A stretch of 64,000 bases of DNA, from NCBI GenBank assembly GCA_019916065.1, contig CM034238.1:34006402-34070401 (forward strand). Direction: 5' to 3'. Below are positions 1 through 10,360 of the stretch, in pieces. The stretch's first letter is position 1; the number at the start of each line of letters is the position of its first letter. The position numbers were made by a program, and so were the translations under genes. Under the pieces are notes generated by a model. It did not search any database and was not told the origin of the DNA. It was given only the letters and a program-made list of their open reading frames with translations. Source of the DNA: Vitellaria paradoxa. Lineage: Eukaryota > Streptophyta > Magnoliopsida > Ericales > Sapotaceae.

Positions 1-486
1 AGAAAACAGGGACTGAAATCTCATGTACTTCGCAGGCAGTGTGTGGGCGCAACTACGCAAGTTGTTCAGTTTGCTTGCAATGGTCATTAGATTATTTAGC
101 CTTTTGTCTAGCGCCAAACCTCGCAGGCATGTTGGTGGGTGTGACCAGGATATGAACTACTTGTGAATTTCATTGAAATTTCTTTTTCCTGTATAGCTGA
201 AACCACTCAGGTATCGCACAGGCTAGTCAAGGGCTAGTGTTGGACACAAACTGTCTGTGACAAATTTAAGATTCAAGTAGTTGAAAGTACAAATATCTAT
301 CTACGTAGTCTTCTTCAAATATGCATCGAAAGTAAATGTAGTGTTCAAACACTTTTTGACATGGTTTGTACCCAGACTTGGAGAGCACAGATAACTTGAC
401 GCCATTGTGCATTCTTAACCTCACAAAAACATTCAAAATGTTTACTCGAAGATTTCCAACAAATCAAGCCTATACAACACTAACAA
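1..486. other. Unassigned left flank
   Basis: No convincing gene or repeat is visible. Base composition is more balanced than in most of the window, and the retroelement at 492 is inserted just to the right, so this could be intron or gene-flank sequence, but no open frame or splice pair supports that. Confidence 0.3.
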
Positions 487-491
487 TATTA

Positions 492-901
492 TGTTGAAAA
501 TTTAATTCATATTGAATCATCAAGAAAATAAATTAATGCGGAAGCGTACCTGAATCCATGGTTGCAATCACGTGGTTCTTGATCTTCCAAGTCTATACAT
601 AGGTTTCTTTTCCTCATTCTCTCTGACGATGGGATCTCAGATTGATTAGAAAACTCTTACGTATGACCTGGGGACCATAACCTATTTATAATAACTGTAG
701 AAACCCTACTTCTATTCGGCCAATCATAAAATAGAAATATGGGCTTAGTTATCTATACATTAAAGGCCTATACAAAATTGAGATGTTATAAAGCCCAAAA
801 CCTTAAAACCTTAACAGACCACTTTAAATGGGCTTAACCTTTATGATAGCCTATAACACACAAATAACATATTTGGCCCACAATTGATTATTTTTCCAGC
901 A
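492..901 (-). repeat. Copia 3' LTR
   Basis: It begins TGTTGAAAAT and ends TTCCAGCA on the plus strand and is 410 bp long. It matches 6740-7148 almost base for base. It is the 3' LTR because the element is read on the minus strand. It contains the terminal TG...CA dinucleotides expected of an LTR. Confidence 0.95.
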
Positions 902-917
902 ATCTCCCACTTGGGCC
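902..917 (-). other. Polypurine tract of the copia element
   Basis: Read on the minus strand, the sequence just before the 3' LTR is purine-rich (AAGTGGGAGAT). It is placed exactly where plus-strand DNA priming occurs in LTR elements. Confidence 0.75.
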
Positions 918-1303
918 AGATATGCTACTTTATACATTATAAAAGTAACCTTAAGAGCTCAAAATTTGCTATCATTATCAAACATCTCTATGCAATCTGG
1001 TCCATCAATTATATCAATACAGGATTAAAGCGGCTTTCGTTATATGTATCATGACTAAACCCATCAATAGTCACATATATCAATACAATCAACGACATAG
1101 ATCAAGTATGGATGTGTAGCATGGAAATTACATGCATGTAATGTGATCTAAACATGCCTATTTCCAACTGGTCCAATTTTATTCTTTAGTGAGATCATAA
1201 TAAATACATTCAGACTGCAAATAAACCATAAACTTTATTCTGCAGAAAATAAATCCATAAAATGTGTCTACAACTAAAAAAAACATCCAAATACAAACTC
1301 CCA

Positions 1304-2282
1304 CTAAACCAACATATCATCAAATGATACAACACCCATATGAGCTACGTGCTCATAAAAGACCTTGGGTGGTAAGCCTTTAGTGAGCGGATCCGCAATC
1401 ATGGAGTTTATGCCAATATGCTCTATAGACACCTGACCACTCTGAACTCTCTCTTTAACAACTAGGAACTTAATGTCTATGTGTTTAGGCTTCGAAGAGC
1501 TCCTACTGTTATTAGAATATAGCACAGCTGACTTATTGTCACAGAATAACTTTAATGGTCTTTCAACACTATTCAAAATTCGCAGCCCAGTGACAAAATT
1601 CCGCAGCCATATTCCATGATTAGATGCCTCATAACAAGCTATGAACTCTGCTGCCATAGTGGAAGAAGCTATGAGTGTCTGCTTGGCACTCCTCGAGGAT
1701 ATAGCTCCTCCAGCCAGCAAGTAGATGTAACCTGATGTGGATCTTATACTATCTTGGCATCCAGCAAAATCGGAATCAGAAAACCCAATGATCTCCAACT
1801 GATCCGATTTCTTATAAGTGAGCATGTAATCCTTTGTTCTCTGTAAGGATCTCAAAACTCGTTTGGCTGCTTTCCAATGATCCATCCCAGGATTGCTTAA
1901 ATATCTGCCTAACATTCCAACAATGAATGCTATGTCTGGACGTGTACAAACTTGAGCATACATTAGACTCCCAACAACTGAAGCGTAGGGAATCTTATGC
2001 ATCTCCTTAACTTCAAGGTCATTTTTAAGGCATTGATTGAGACTAAATTTGTCTCCCTTAGCGACAGGGGTGTCACCTGGTTTACAATCTTGTATGCCAA
2101 ACCTTTTAAGTACCTCATCGATATAGGCCTTTTGTGATAATCCAAGAATACCCCGAGAGCGATCTCGATGTATCTGAATCTCTAATACAAAAGATGCATC
2201 ACCAAGATCTTTCATCTCAAAATTCTTTGATAGAAATCTCTTGGTTTCATGCAATATGCCTATATCATTTGTGGCAAGAATA
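1304..2282 (-). pseudogene. Copia reverse transcriptase C-terminal part and RNase H
   Basis: The open minus-strand frame runs from just after the YVDD catalytic site into the RNase H domain. It shows the usual copia connection sequence (KDLGDASFVL; YASVVGSLMYAQVCTRPDI) and the RNase H block LFCDNKSAVLYSNN followed by KHIDIKFLVVKERV and IADPLTKGL near the C-terminus. It is cut off from the upstream reverse transcriptase frame by a one-base shift at about 2283, so the start seen here is not a true start codon. It belongs to the pol polyprotein of the 492-7148 element. Confidence 0.9.
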
Positions 2283-2850
2283 TGTCATCAACATATAAAA
2301 CTAGTAAAATATACTTACTCCCACTGAACTTGTGATACACACAATCATCCACAGCATTTACCTCAAAGTCGAACGAGATAATTACTTGGTGAAATTTATA
2401 GTACCACTGACGAGAAGCTTGTTTGAGTCCATAGATGGATTTCTTTAATTAGCAAACCATATTCTTTGAGTCTCCCGACACAAAGTTTTCTAGTTGCACC
2501 ATATAGATCATTTCATTAATGTCACCATTAAGAAACGTCGTCTTAACATCCATCTAATGTAACTCAAGATCAAAATGTGCAACAAGCGCCATAATTGTTC
2601 TGAAAGAGTCTTTCATAGAAACCGGAGAGAAAGTCTCTTTGAAGTCGATGCCCTCCTTCTGGGTAAAGCCTTTTGCTACAAGACGAGCCTTATATCTTTC
2701 TACATTACCATTCGAATCCCTTTTGGTTTTAAATATCCATTTACAACCAATGGATTTCGCACCTTTTGGTAATGGGACAAGATCCCAAACTTTATTGTCT
2801 TGCATAGACTCCTCATTCATCGCATCAATCCACTGTTGAGAGTTAGAACC
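2283..2850 (-). pseudogene. Copia reverse transcriptase N-terminal and palm region
   Basis: The frame includes NKVWDLVPLPKGAKSIGCKW and RYKARLVAKGFTQKEGIDF, both hallmarks of copia reverse transcriptase, and then the catalytic YVDD at 2284-2295. Premature stops interrupt it at 2554-2556 and near 2446, and the frame is lost one base past the YVDD box. All pieces up to that point lie in one reading frame, so the breaks are point mutations rather than rearrangements. Confidence 0.88.
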
Positions 2851-3936
2851 CTACATGGCCTGATTAAAGTTGATTGGATCATCTTCCACCATTCCAATAT
2901 CTTCCTCACGTTCTTGGAGAAATACTACATAATCATCTGGAATAGCACTTCTCCTTTCTCTCGTGGATCTCCTTAGTTCTTAAGGTTGTTGATTTTGTTC
3001 TTCTGGAATAATTACCTCATTCTGGATAGGGGGTTGTTCAACATTGTCTTGTTGAGGTTCCTGATTTCCTTCTTGATCAATGACAGGTATAGAAGCCTGC
3101 ACATTATCATAAAGGATAGTAGGAATCGAAACCGATTCCTCCTCAAAGGCAATGTCTCTAACCTTATTTCTCCCCCCAAAATCAACATCCTCAAAAAATG
3201 TTGCAGTTCCCATTTCAAAAATTGACCTAAGTATGGGATCATAAAATTTGTAGCCCCTTGATTGCTCAGAGTAACCAATAAAGTAACTGCTCACTGTTTT
3301 GGAGTCCAATTTATTTTCATGTGGCCTATAAGGCCTTGCCTCAGCTGGACATCCCCAAATGTGAAAATGCTTCAAACTAGGCTTTTTGCCTGTCCAAAGC
3401 TCATAAGGTGTTTTGGCAGCTGCTTTAGTGGGTACTCTATTAAGAATGTAAGCTGCAGTCTTAAGTGCTTCTCCCCAGAGTGATTCTGGTAAAGTAGAAT
3501 GACTAATCATACTCCTTACCATGTCTTTTAGAGTTCTGTTTCGTCTTTCTGCTACACCATTCATGCTAGGGGATCCTGGCATAGTGTACTGTGGGACGAT
3601 TCCACACTCCTCTAGGAATTTAGCAAATGGTCTTGGATGTTGTTCTCCTGAGCCATCATATCTACCGTAGTACTCACCACCTCGATCAGATTTGACGCTT
3701 TTAATCCTTTTGTTGAGTTGATTCTCAACTTCAGCTTTAAAAGCCTTGAACACGTCCAGTGACTGAGACTTCTCATGAATGAGATATAGGTACCCATAGC
3801 GTGAGTAATCGTCTATGAATGATATAAAATATTGTTGACCATTCCAAGAAGCCGTAGGGAATAGTCCACAAATATCTATGTGGATCAATTCTAAGACGTT
3901 TGAAGTTCTGTTGGCACCTAACCTCTTAATTTTGGT
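2851..3936 (-). pseudogene. Copia integrase
   Basis: The catalytic core is visible on the minus strand: the first Asp in IHIDICG, the second in [11 protein letters not shown], and the Glu in [17 protein letters not shown]. The C-terminal part has the copia-typical [20 protein letters not shown] and [17 protein letters not shown]. Stops at 2980-2982 and 2851-2853 fall in the linker to reverse transcriptase. The frame is the same as the upstream gag-protease segment, from which it is separated only by the stop at 3937-3939. Confidence 0.9.
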
Positions 3937-4734
3937 CTATTTTCCCTTAATACAATTAATGCAGACACCAAAGTCTAAAAAATCAAGGGAATCCAAAATG
4001 CCATCAGACACAAGTCTTCCAATTCTATCTTTTGAGATATGACCCAACCGCTTGTGCCATAATAACGCCAAATTTTCTTTATTTAATATGCATTTAGTAC
4101 CATGTGATTGCACATGCAAGGTTTCATTATATGATGCAAAAGTATCAAGCAAGTATAGGTTATCATATGCAGATAATGAACCAGTACCAATAACATTTGA
4201 ATTCAACGAAAGACTAAACTGATTGTTTCCAAATGAACAATAATATCCAGATTTGTCCAACAAAGAAACAGAAACCAAATTCCGCCTAAAAGACGGTACA
4301 ATAAAAGTGTCTTTCAAATCCAAATAATAACCAGTTCCTAATAATAACCTAAAAGTGCCTATTGCATCAACTTCTACCGACTTGCCATCTCCCACAAAGA
4401 TGTATCTTTCACTATCATTTGGCTTTCGGTAACTCAGGCAACCCTGCATAGAAACACTTATGTGAGTAGTAGCACCAGAATCTAACCACCAAGTGTTTCT
4501 AGGTACTAAAGCTAAATTAACCTCAGAACAGACCAAAGTAAAATTTGTATATTTCTTTGCATGCCAAGGGTGATATTTGGCACAATCTTTCTTGAGATGT
4601 CCAGTTTTGTTACAAAAGAAGCAGCTGTCAATTTTCTGCTGCTGTTTCTTTTGTGCTGGACCCTTAGTAGCAGCTTTATATTCTTTCTTTCTTTTCTTGC
4701 CCTTATCTTTAGAGGTGCTTGCCAAGTGAGCACT
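3937..4734 (-). pseudogene. Copia gag zinc knuckle, protease and integrase zinc domain
   Basis: Domains in order: a lysine-rich stretch, a CCHC zinc knuckle (CFFCNKTGHLKKDC), an aspartic protease active site (WWLDSGATTHIS), and the pre-integrase HHCC zinc domain (LWHKRLGHISKDRI ... CINCIKGK). The knuckle binds nucleic acid, the protease cleaves the polyprotein, and the HHCC domain begins integrase. The segment is in frame with gag upstream but is separated from it by a TAA at 4735-4737 and ends at a TAG at 3937-3939. Confidence 0.92.
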
Positions 4735-5349
4735 TTAAGTTTTTTCTTGCTTCAACCTTTCTTCCTCTTGCACACAATATGAAATGAGCTCATTTAGAGA
4801 CCATTTCTCTTTCTGGCAGTTGTAATTGACCTTAAAGTGACTGAACTGTGCAGGAAGCGAGATCAATACCAAATGCACGAGCAAGTCATCAGACAGCTCA
4901 AGCTTTAGTCTCTTAAGTTTAGAAGCAATATGAGATATCTCCATGATGTACTCCCTTATGTTCCCCTTGCCTTTATACTTCATTGAAATCAAGCTTTGCA
5001 AAAGCGTGCTTGTTTTAGCCTTATCGTTTTTAACAAAACGCTTTTCAATCTCGGCAAGGAACTCCTTGGCATTAGTTATCCCGTCGGATACTGCGCCCCT
5101 AAAGGCTTCTGGAATGCCGCGCTTGATGATCATGAGACTCATGCGATTTGAGCGATCCCACTTCTCAAAGTTCCTCTTTTTATCAAGTGAACTTTTAGCC
5201 GTAAGAGAAGCGGGTTGCTCAACCCTGAGCGCAAGGTCAAGATCCATGCAGCCAAGAACAATTAATATGTTCTCTTTCCAATCCTTGAAATTTGTTCCAT
5301 TTAGCATAGGAATCGAATTTATGTTGGCAGATATAGTAGTAGCAGACAT
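4735..5349 (-). pseudogene. Copia gag (UBN2-type capsid region)
   Basis: The minus-strand frame starts most plausibly at the ATG at 5347-5349 (MSATTISANINSIPMLNGTN). An upstream extension to 5412 lacks family features. The run LNGTNFKDWKENILIVLGCMD, then NRMSLMIIKRGIPEAF, and the helical segments up to EEERLKQEK are typical of plant copia gag, which forms the virus-like particle. It ends early at TAA 4735-4737, just before the zinc knuckle. Confidence 0.88.
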
Positions 5350-6725
5350 ATTAGCTGTATTGAGAACAAAACAACCAAAGAAAACCATGCTCATATTAAT
5401 AAACATAATCAATAATCAATAAATTCAAATAATGGTAAACCCCATCTCAAGATACCCAGCACAACATTAATATCAAGTCTTTGGACAGTAATATTAATTG
5501 TAAGTGGTACTCTTGTTGTAGTGATCAAACATTGACAATAACTCATGTCAAATATTAAGCGAATCTTTGGATTGACTTACTATTCACATGGAAACCTAAT
5601 AATTGTCACATGTTTACCACCATAGGTGTATATGTAATTCTGCCAAATATTAGCCTTCTTTTGGGCCGACCAATGCCCGCATGAATAGATACATACACAC
5701 AACCTTCTAATATTCAAAATTAAATAATTTCCACAAGAGAGGTTGCTTTGGCAACATGTTGCTTCAATTAAATTATTGTTGAATATTATATATCCAAAAA
5801 TTATAATACCAAAATTTAAATTTAAATTGATTCCTTAATTAATTCTAGATTATCATAATTCAAAAAAAAATATACTAGCAATCCGCTACCTTTTTCCAAT
5901 TATATATATATATGTGTGTGTGTACATACATATACATAACACGTATATATCATAGTAAAAGAAAAAGACGAAATCAAAAATCACGTTATGAAAATCGAAA
6001 ACTACACTCCCAGGTTGCATGCAAAGATTAACTTTTCAACCTTTTTTTTTTTTAAATCAAAACCTAATTGTGAAGTTGCATTTGATCAATTTCACATGTC
6101 GAAACCGAAAACTGCACTTCCAGAAGGCTACATGTACAACAACAATGGGCAAAGGTTTGCTCTTCCCAAAAAAGTCCCTTTTTGAGTCTACCAGAATTAT
6201 AATGAGAGCCAAGTCCTCTGGTTTTTTAAAGTTACAAAAGAAAGAAAAGTCAACCCTCAATTTTATTTTTAATTCAAACCAATCCAAGTTCCATATGCAC
6301 ACAAACACACTGTCACACGCGCACACACACATTCACATATATATATATATATATATATGGCCGCGGCGGCGGTCGAATGACCCAAAAAAAAATCAGAATA
6401 ATGAACCAGGCATGATGGGTTCCGAGCAATTAAGCCATTCGGCCGTGGAGAGTTTTTTTTTTTTTAATTAAATCAACAATCACAATTGAAGAAACAATTA
6501 AGAATCAATTACGCAAACCCACAATCTGTTCGTACACAATTTCACAAATCAAAATCTGAAGTTGTGTGTTTACACATACAAGTACATATATAAGCGTATG
6601 AACAGATCAAAAATATACACCAATTGAAAACAGAATCTAAAAAAACATTTAATTCCAAAGTTTTAAACCCTAGTTATCAAATCTTAATCCATAAAAAAAA
6701 TTTCTCAATGATTCAACATGAGTAG
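5350..6725 (-). other. Long untranslated leader of the copia element
   Basis: About 1.4 kb lies between gag and the primer-binding site and holds no retroelement protein domain. It contains two dinucleotide microsatellites, TA/TG at about 5903-5935 and CA/TA at about 6300-6358, and several homopolymer runs. Confidence 0.65.
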
Positions 6726-6737
6726 GCTCTGATACCA
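6726..6737 (-). other. Primer-binding site, tRNA-iMet type
   Basis: On the minus strand the site reads TGGTATCAGAGC, the complement of the 3' end of plant initiator methionine tRNA. It lies 2 bp inside the 5' LTR, as expected for copia elements. Confidence 0.9.
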
Positions 6738-6739
6738 CT

Positions 6740-7148
6740 TGTTGAAAATTTTATTCATATTGAATCATCAAGAAAATAAATTAATGCAGAAGCGTACTTG
6801 AATTCATGGTTGCAATCACGTGGTTCTTGATCTTCTAAGTCTATACGTAGGTTTCTTTTCCTTATTCTCTCTGACGATGGGATCTCAGATTGATTAGAAA
6901 ACTCTTACGTATGACCTGGGGACCATAACCTATTTATAATAACTGTAGAAATCCTACTTCTATTCGGCCAATCATAAAATAGAAATATGAGCTTAGGTAT
7001 CTACACATTAAAGGCCCATACAAATTGAGATGTTATAAAGCCCAAAACCTTAAGACCTTAACAGACCACTTTAAATGGGCTTAACCTTTATGATAGCCTA
7101 TAACACACAAATAACATATTTAGCCCACAATTGATTATTTTTCCAACA
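6740..7148 (-). repeat. Copia 5' LTR
   Basis: It is 409 bp, begins TGTTGAAAAT and ends TTCCAACA on the plus strand, and pairs with 492-901. As the 5' LTR it should carry the element's promoter on the minus strand. Confidence 0.95.
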
Positions 7149-7153
7149 TATTA

Positions 7154-8213
7154 TGCATTTCCATTCTAACTTGGAGCGCTTCTTTGGATTTAGGTGTTTC
7201 AATTTGAAGTAATTCAACATTCAATATGTTTTGATCCTGCTACGATTGAAGAGGTAAGGTCTGTAAACTTTTTTCCATTATTGAGATAACTTTTTATGCT
7301 CATTCTTATCAATCTCTATATATCATCATTATTTTCCATAAGTTGCTACTTCCAATTTCTATTTTACCACCAAACCTTCACAAAAGCATGAAAAAAGCTT
7401 ATCTAATTTAATACAATCTAGTTTTATGGGGCAATGGAAGCAAATGAGTTTTATTTTGGTGAAAGAAGTTCTACGTGGAAAATATTTTCTGCGTGATATA
7501 TAGGGTGTGTTTAGAGTTGTATAAAATTATATAAAATTATAAAAATTAATATCTCTTGTTTTGTGTACTGAGTAGAGAATTTAAATTTTATTGTCTTATA
7601 ATTCGTATTTATAGAGATATGTAGAGTTTTGTATTATTTTGGTTAACTCCAAACACAACCATGATATGTTGAGCAAGCATGTTAGTTAGATGTCCCGTGG
7701 CTTTGGACAAATGTTTACGGTATCACCAAAGTATTGCTGATGAATGGAGGAATCATCCAATATGCACAAGGTAAAAATCATAATGGAGGTAGAACCTAAA
7801 ATTAATCAAGGATTTCCCCCCCATGGTTTTAGTGCATTGTTTGAAAATTTATGAACAATTGTTCGGAACTATGGGCTTAGAGGCATTGTCTATCTGGAAA
7901 TAACGATTTTGTTGCCTTCCATTTCTGGAAGAGTCGGTGATATTTGTGTTTGCATTCACCCCTGTTGCCTTCCATTTCTGTACCCGAAGCTCTCTGTAGC
8001 ATTGACCCCTGTAGAGAATTCCATGGAAAAATTTTGGGCTGGAATAATCTAGCGATGAAGTCTGGCATGTGAGCCTGGCGTAGTACTCTGTCCTTTTGCA
8101 ATTTGGTAACCACCACTGGGTCCCTCAGTTACTCTTTCAGGTCCTGCAAAATATCACACAGGACGACACCGGCCAAGGCACAATTGCTTCAGGGTTCGTG
8201 TCGAGGAATGAGT
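7154..8213. other. Intergenic stretch between copia element and tandem duplication
   Basis: No gene can be named. Two short plus-strand open segments with splice-like ends (7191-7253 and about 7690-7768) are discussed as a finding. A 17-base phrase, GTTGCCTTCCATTTCTG, occurs twice at 7911 and 7963. Confidence 0.4.
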
Positions 8214-9293
8214 TGCTAAAATTTCATGTGGTTTAGCAACGGTCCCCCACCAAACATTAACAACTTTTGTGAACATGAGAGGGTTCCTTTCAGCCAATGG
8301 CATGTCCTTATCAGACGGCAATTGTCCGGCTCTTCCGAAGCCACTTATACTGTCCTTCACGTGAAGTTGTTTTACATGTTAGGATCAACACAGATGGATG
8401 GCAACCCAAAGATCTCTTCTTTATCTTTGCCTTTTTAAATGGACAGTTTTAGTCCATTTGGTTACCCCTCTTTATTCCTCTAATTGTTTGTGAAAATTAG
8501 AGGAGGGTTATATTTGAAGGGGTGGAAAAAAGATGCAAGGTGTGCCCGCAAGAGAGCAGGAGCTCCAAAAAAGAGCTGTGAGTCTGTATTGGGGTTGTGG
8601 CAAGGGCGAACAAGAAAGTGAGCTGGGGGAGTGAAGTTGGGAGGGTAAATTTTTCTCCTCCGATGTAACTATTTCGATGTAATATAGTGGAAATACGCTT
8701 AGCTTCTCCAGTCTATTGCTGAACCACATTAAATATTGTGTTTTTATTTGATTTATTTTTCTAAACATTTTTCCGATCCCAACATTATAGTACTCTTCAA
8801 AACATGATGACGAAAGAGACATGGAGTAGGGCATTAATTCTGCAAGTAATATGAATCTTTTGATTCACTCTAGTAGCAAGAATTTTCCCATTAGTAACCT
8901 TCCATTGTTAATTAACTTGCAGGTGCAAATGACAACTTAGTACAAGCACTGATATTAGAGACAGCAGAGACAGAAGACAGAATGCAGGGCTGGATCAGTT
9001 GTATTCTCTCGCATAAATCTTACATACAAGTATCTTATCAGCAGACACAAAATGCAGTTCCAAAATAAGTTAAATAACAACAAATATTATGTAATTTCCC
9101 AAAGCATTACTTCCATTAATGTCTTGTTAGTAAGATTTATTTTTAAGATTGGATTGAGAGTCGAATTTCTTGCTGCAGAGACATCTTCTACTAGATGCGC
9201 ACTTCTTTGCTGCTAGATTCTTTCCAGAAGTTGGCTGGCAGTCCTTGCTTAGGAATTGGGAATGGGCCATAGTCAATCCCACTTTGTGAACCC
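8214..9293. repeat. Tandem duplication, distal copy
   Basis: This unit starts GCTAAAATTTCATG and aligns along its length with 9294-10360, offset by about 1080 bp. It carries, on the minus strand, a copy of the last CYP707A exon at its right end (9191-9293) and the sequence downstream of it. The join falls inside the exon, so this is a segmental tandem duplication of the 3' end of the gene and not a transposon. Differences are scattered (several per 100 bp), so it is not recent. Confidence 0.9.
9191..9293 (-). pseudogene. Orphan copy of the terminal CYP707A exon
   Basis: The minus-strand frame matches the real last exon at 10259-10373: SQSGIDYGPFPIPKQGLPA, then FWKESSSKEVRI and a stop at 9191-9193. 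One Lys is replaced by Asn. Its 5' edge is the duplication breakpoint, so the splice acceptor and the first codons (WEVV) are missing. It cannot be joined normally and is a relic, though it keeps an open frame. Confidence 0.88.
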
Positions 9294-10360
9294 GCTAAAA
9301 TTTCATGTGGTGTAGTTCGGGTCCCCCACTAAACATTAACAACTTTTCGTGAACATGAGAAGGTTCCTTTCAGTCAATGGCATGTCCCTATCAGACAGCA
9401 ACTGCTAGGCTCTTCCGAAGCCACTTATGCTGTCCTTCATGTGAAGTAGTATTACATGTTAGGATCAACCCAGATGGATGGCAACCCAAAGATCTCTTCT
9501 TTATCATTGCCTTTTTTAATGGATAGTTTTAGTCCATTGGGTTACCCCTCTTTATTCCTCTAATTGTGTGCGCAAATCAGAGGAGGGTTATATTTGAAGA
9601 GGTGGAAAAAAGATGCATGGGGTGCCCGCAACAGAGCAGGAGCTCCAGCTAGGAGCTCTAAAAAAGAGCTGTGAGTCTATATTTTGGGTTATGGTGAGAG
9701 AGAATTGGGAGGGTAAATTTTTCTCCTCTGGTGTAACTATTTCAATGCAATATAGCGGAAATACGCTTAGGTTCTCCAGTCTGTTGCTGAACCGCATTAA
9801 ATAATGTGCTCTTATTTGATTTATTTTTTTGAACATTTTTCCGATCCCAACATTATAGTACCGTTCAAAACATGCTGACGAAAGAGACATGGAATAGGGC
9901 ATTAATTCTGTAAAAAATGTGAATCCTTTGATTCACACTAGTAGCAAGAATTTTCCCATCAGTAACCTTCTACTGTTAATCAACTTGTAGGTGCAAATGA
10001 CAACTTGTGCAAGTGCTGATATTAGAGACAGCAAAGAGAGAAGATAGAATGCAGGGCTGGATTAGTTGTATTCTCTCGCACAAATCTTACATACAAATAT
10101 CTTATTAGCAGACATAAAATGCAGTTCCAAAATAAGTTAAATACCAACAAATATTATGTAATTTCCCGAAGCATTACTTCAATTAATGTCTTGTTAGTAA
10201 GATTTATTTGCAAGATTGGATTGAGAATCGAATTTCTTGCTGCAGACACAATCTTCTGCTAGATGCGTACTTCTTTGCTGCTAGATTCTTTCCAGAACTT
10301 GGCTGGCAGTCCTTGCTTAGGAATTGGGAATGGGCCATAGTCAATCCCACTTTGCGAACC
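9294..10360. repeat. Tandem duplication, proximal copy
   Basis: This is the second unit of the duplication. Its right end lies within the functional last exon of CYP707A, and it includes the gene's stop codon, poly(A) signal and about 950 bp of downstream DNA. Confidence 0.9.
10203..10208 (-). terminator. Candidate poly(A) signal of CYP707A
   Basis: AATAAA on the minus strand lies about 50 nt past the stop codon. The same hexamer is kept at the matching place in the duplicated copy, near 9127. Confidence 0.5.

Larger units (their letters stand above)
492..7148 (-). mobile_element. Complete but decayed Ty1/copia LTR retrotransposon
   Basis: Two near-identical LTRs (492-901 and 6740-7148) are flanked by a perfect 5-bp target-site duplication TATTA (487-491 and 7149-7153). 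The internal region reads on the minus strand in the copia order gag, protease, integrase, reverse transcriptase, RNase H. A primer-binding site lies inside the 5' LTR and a polypurine tract inside the 3' LTR. By eye the LTRs differ at about 15 of 410 positions plus one indel, roughly 3.7 percent, which means a fairly recent insertion. In-frame stop codons near 4735, 3937, 2980, 2851, 2554 and about 2446, and a one-base frameshift near 2283, make it unable to encode its own proteins. Confidence 0.96.

Noticed and set aside
8508..9902. Similar minus-strand open frames of 108 and 104 codons (8508-8834 and 9588-9902) in the two duplication units, starting MPYSMSLSS.
   Set aside because: By eye about 11 of the first 67 residues differ and almost every base difference changes a residue, so there is no sign of protein-level constraint. 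They lie downstream of the CYP707A stop and share ancestry through the duplication.
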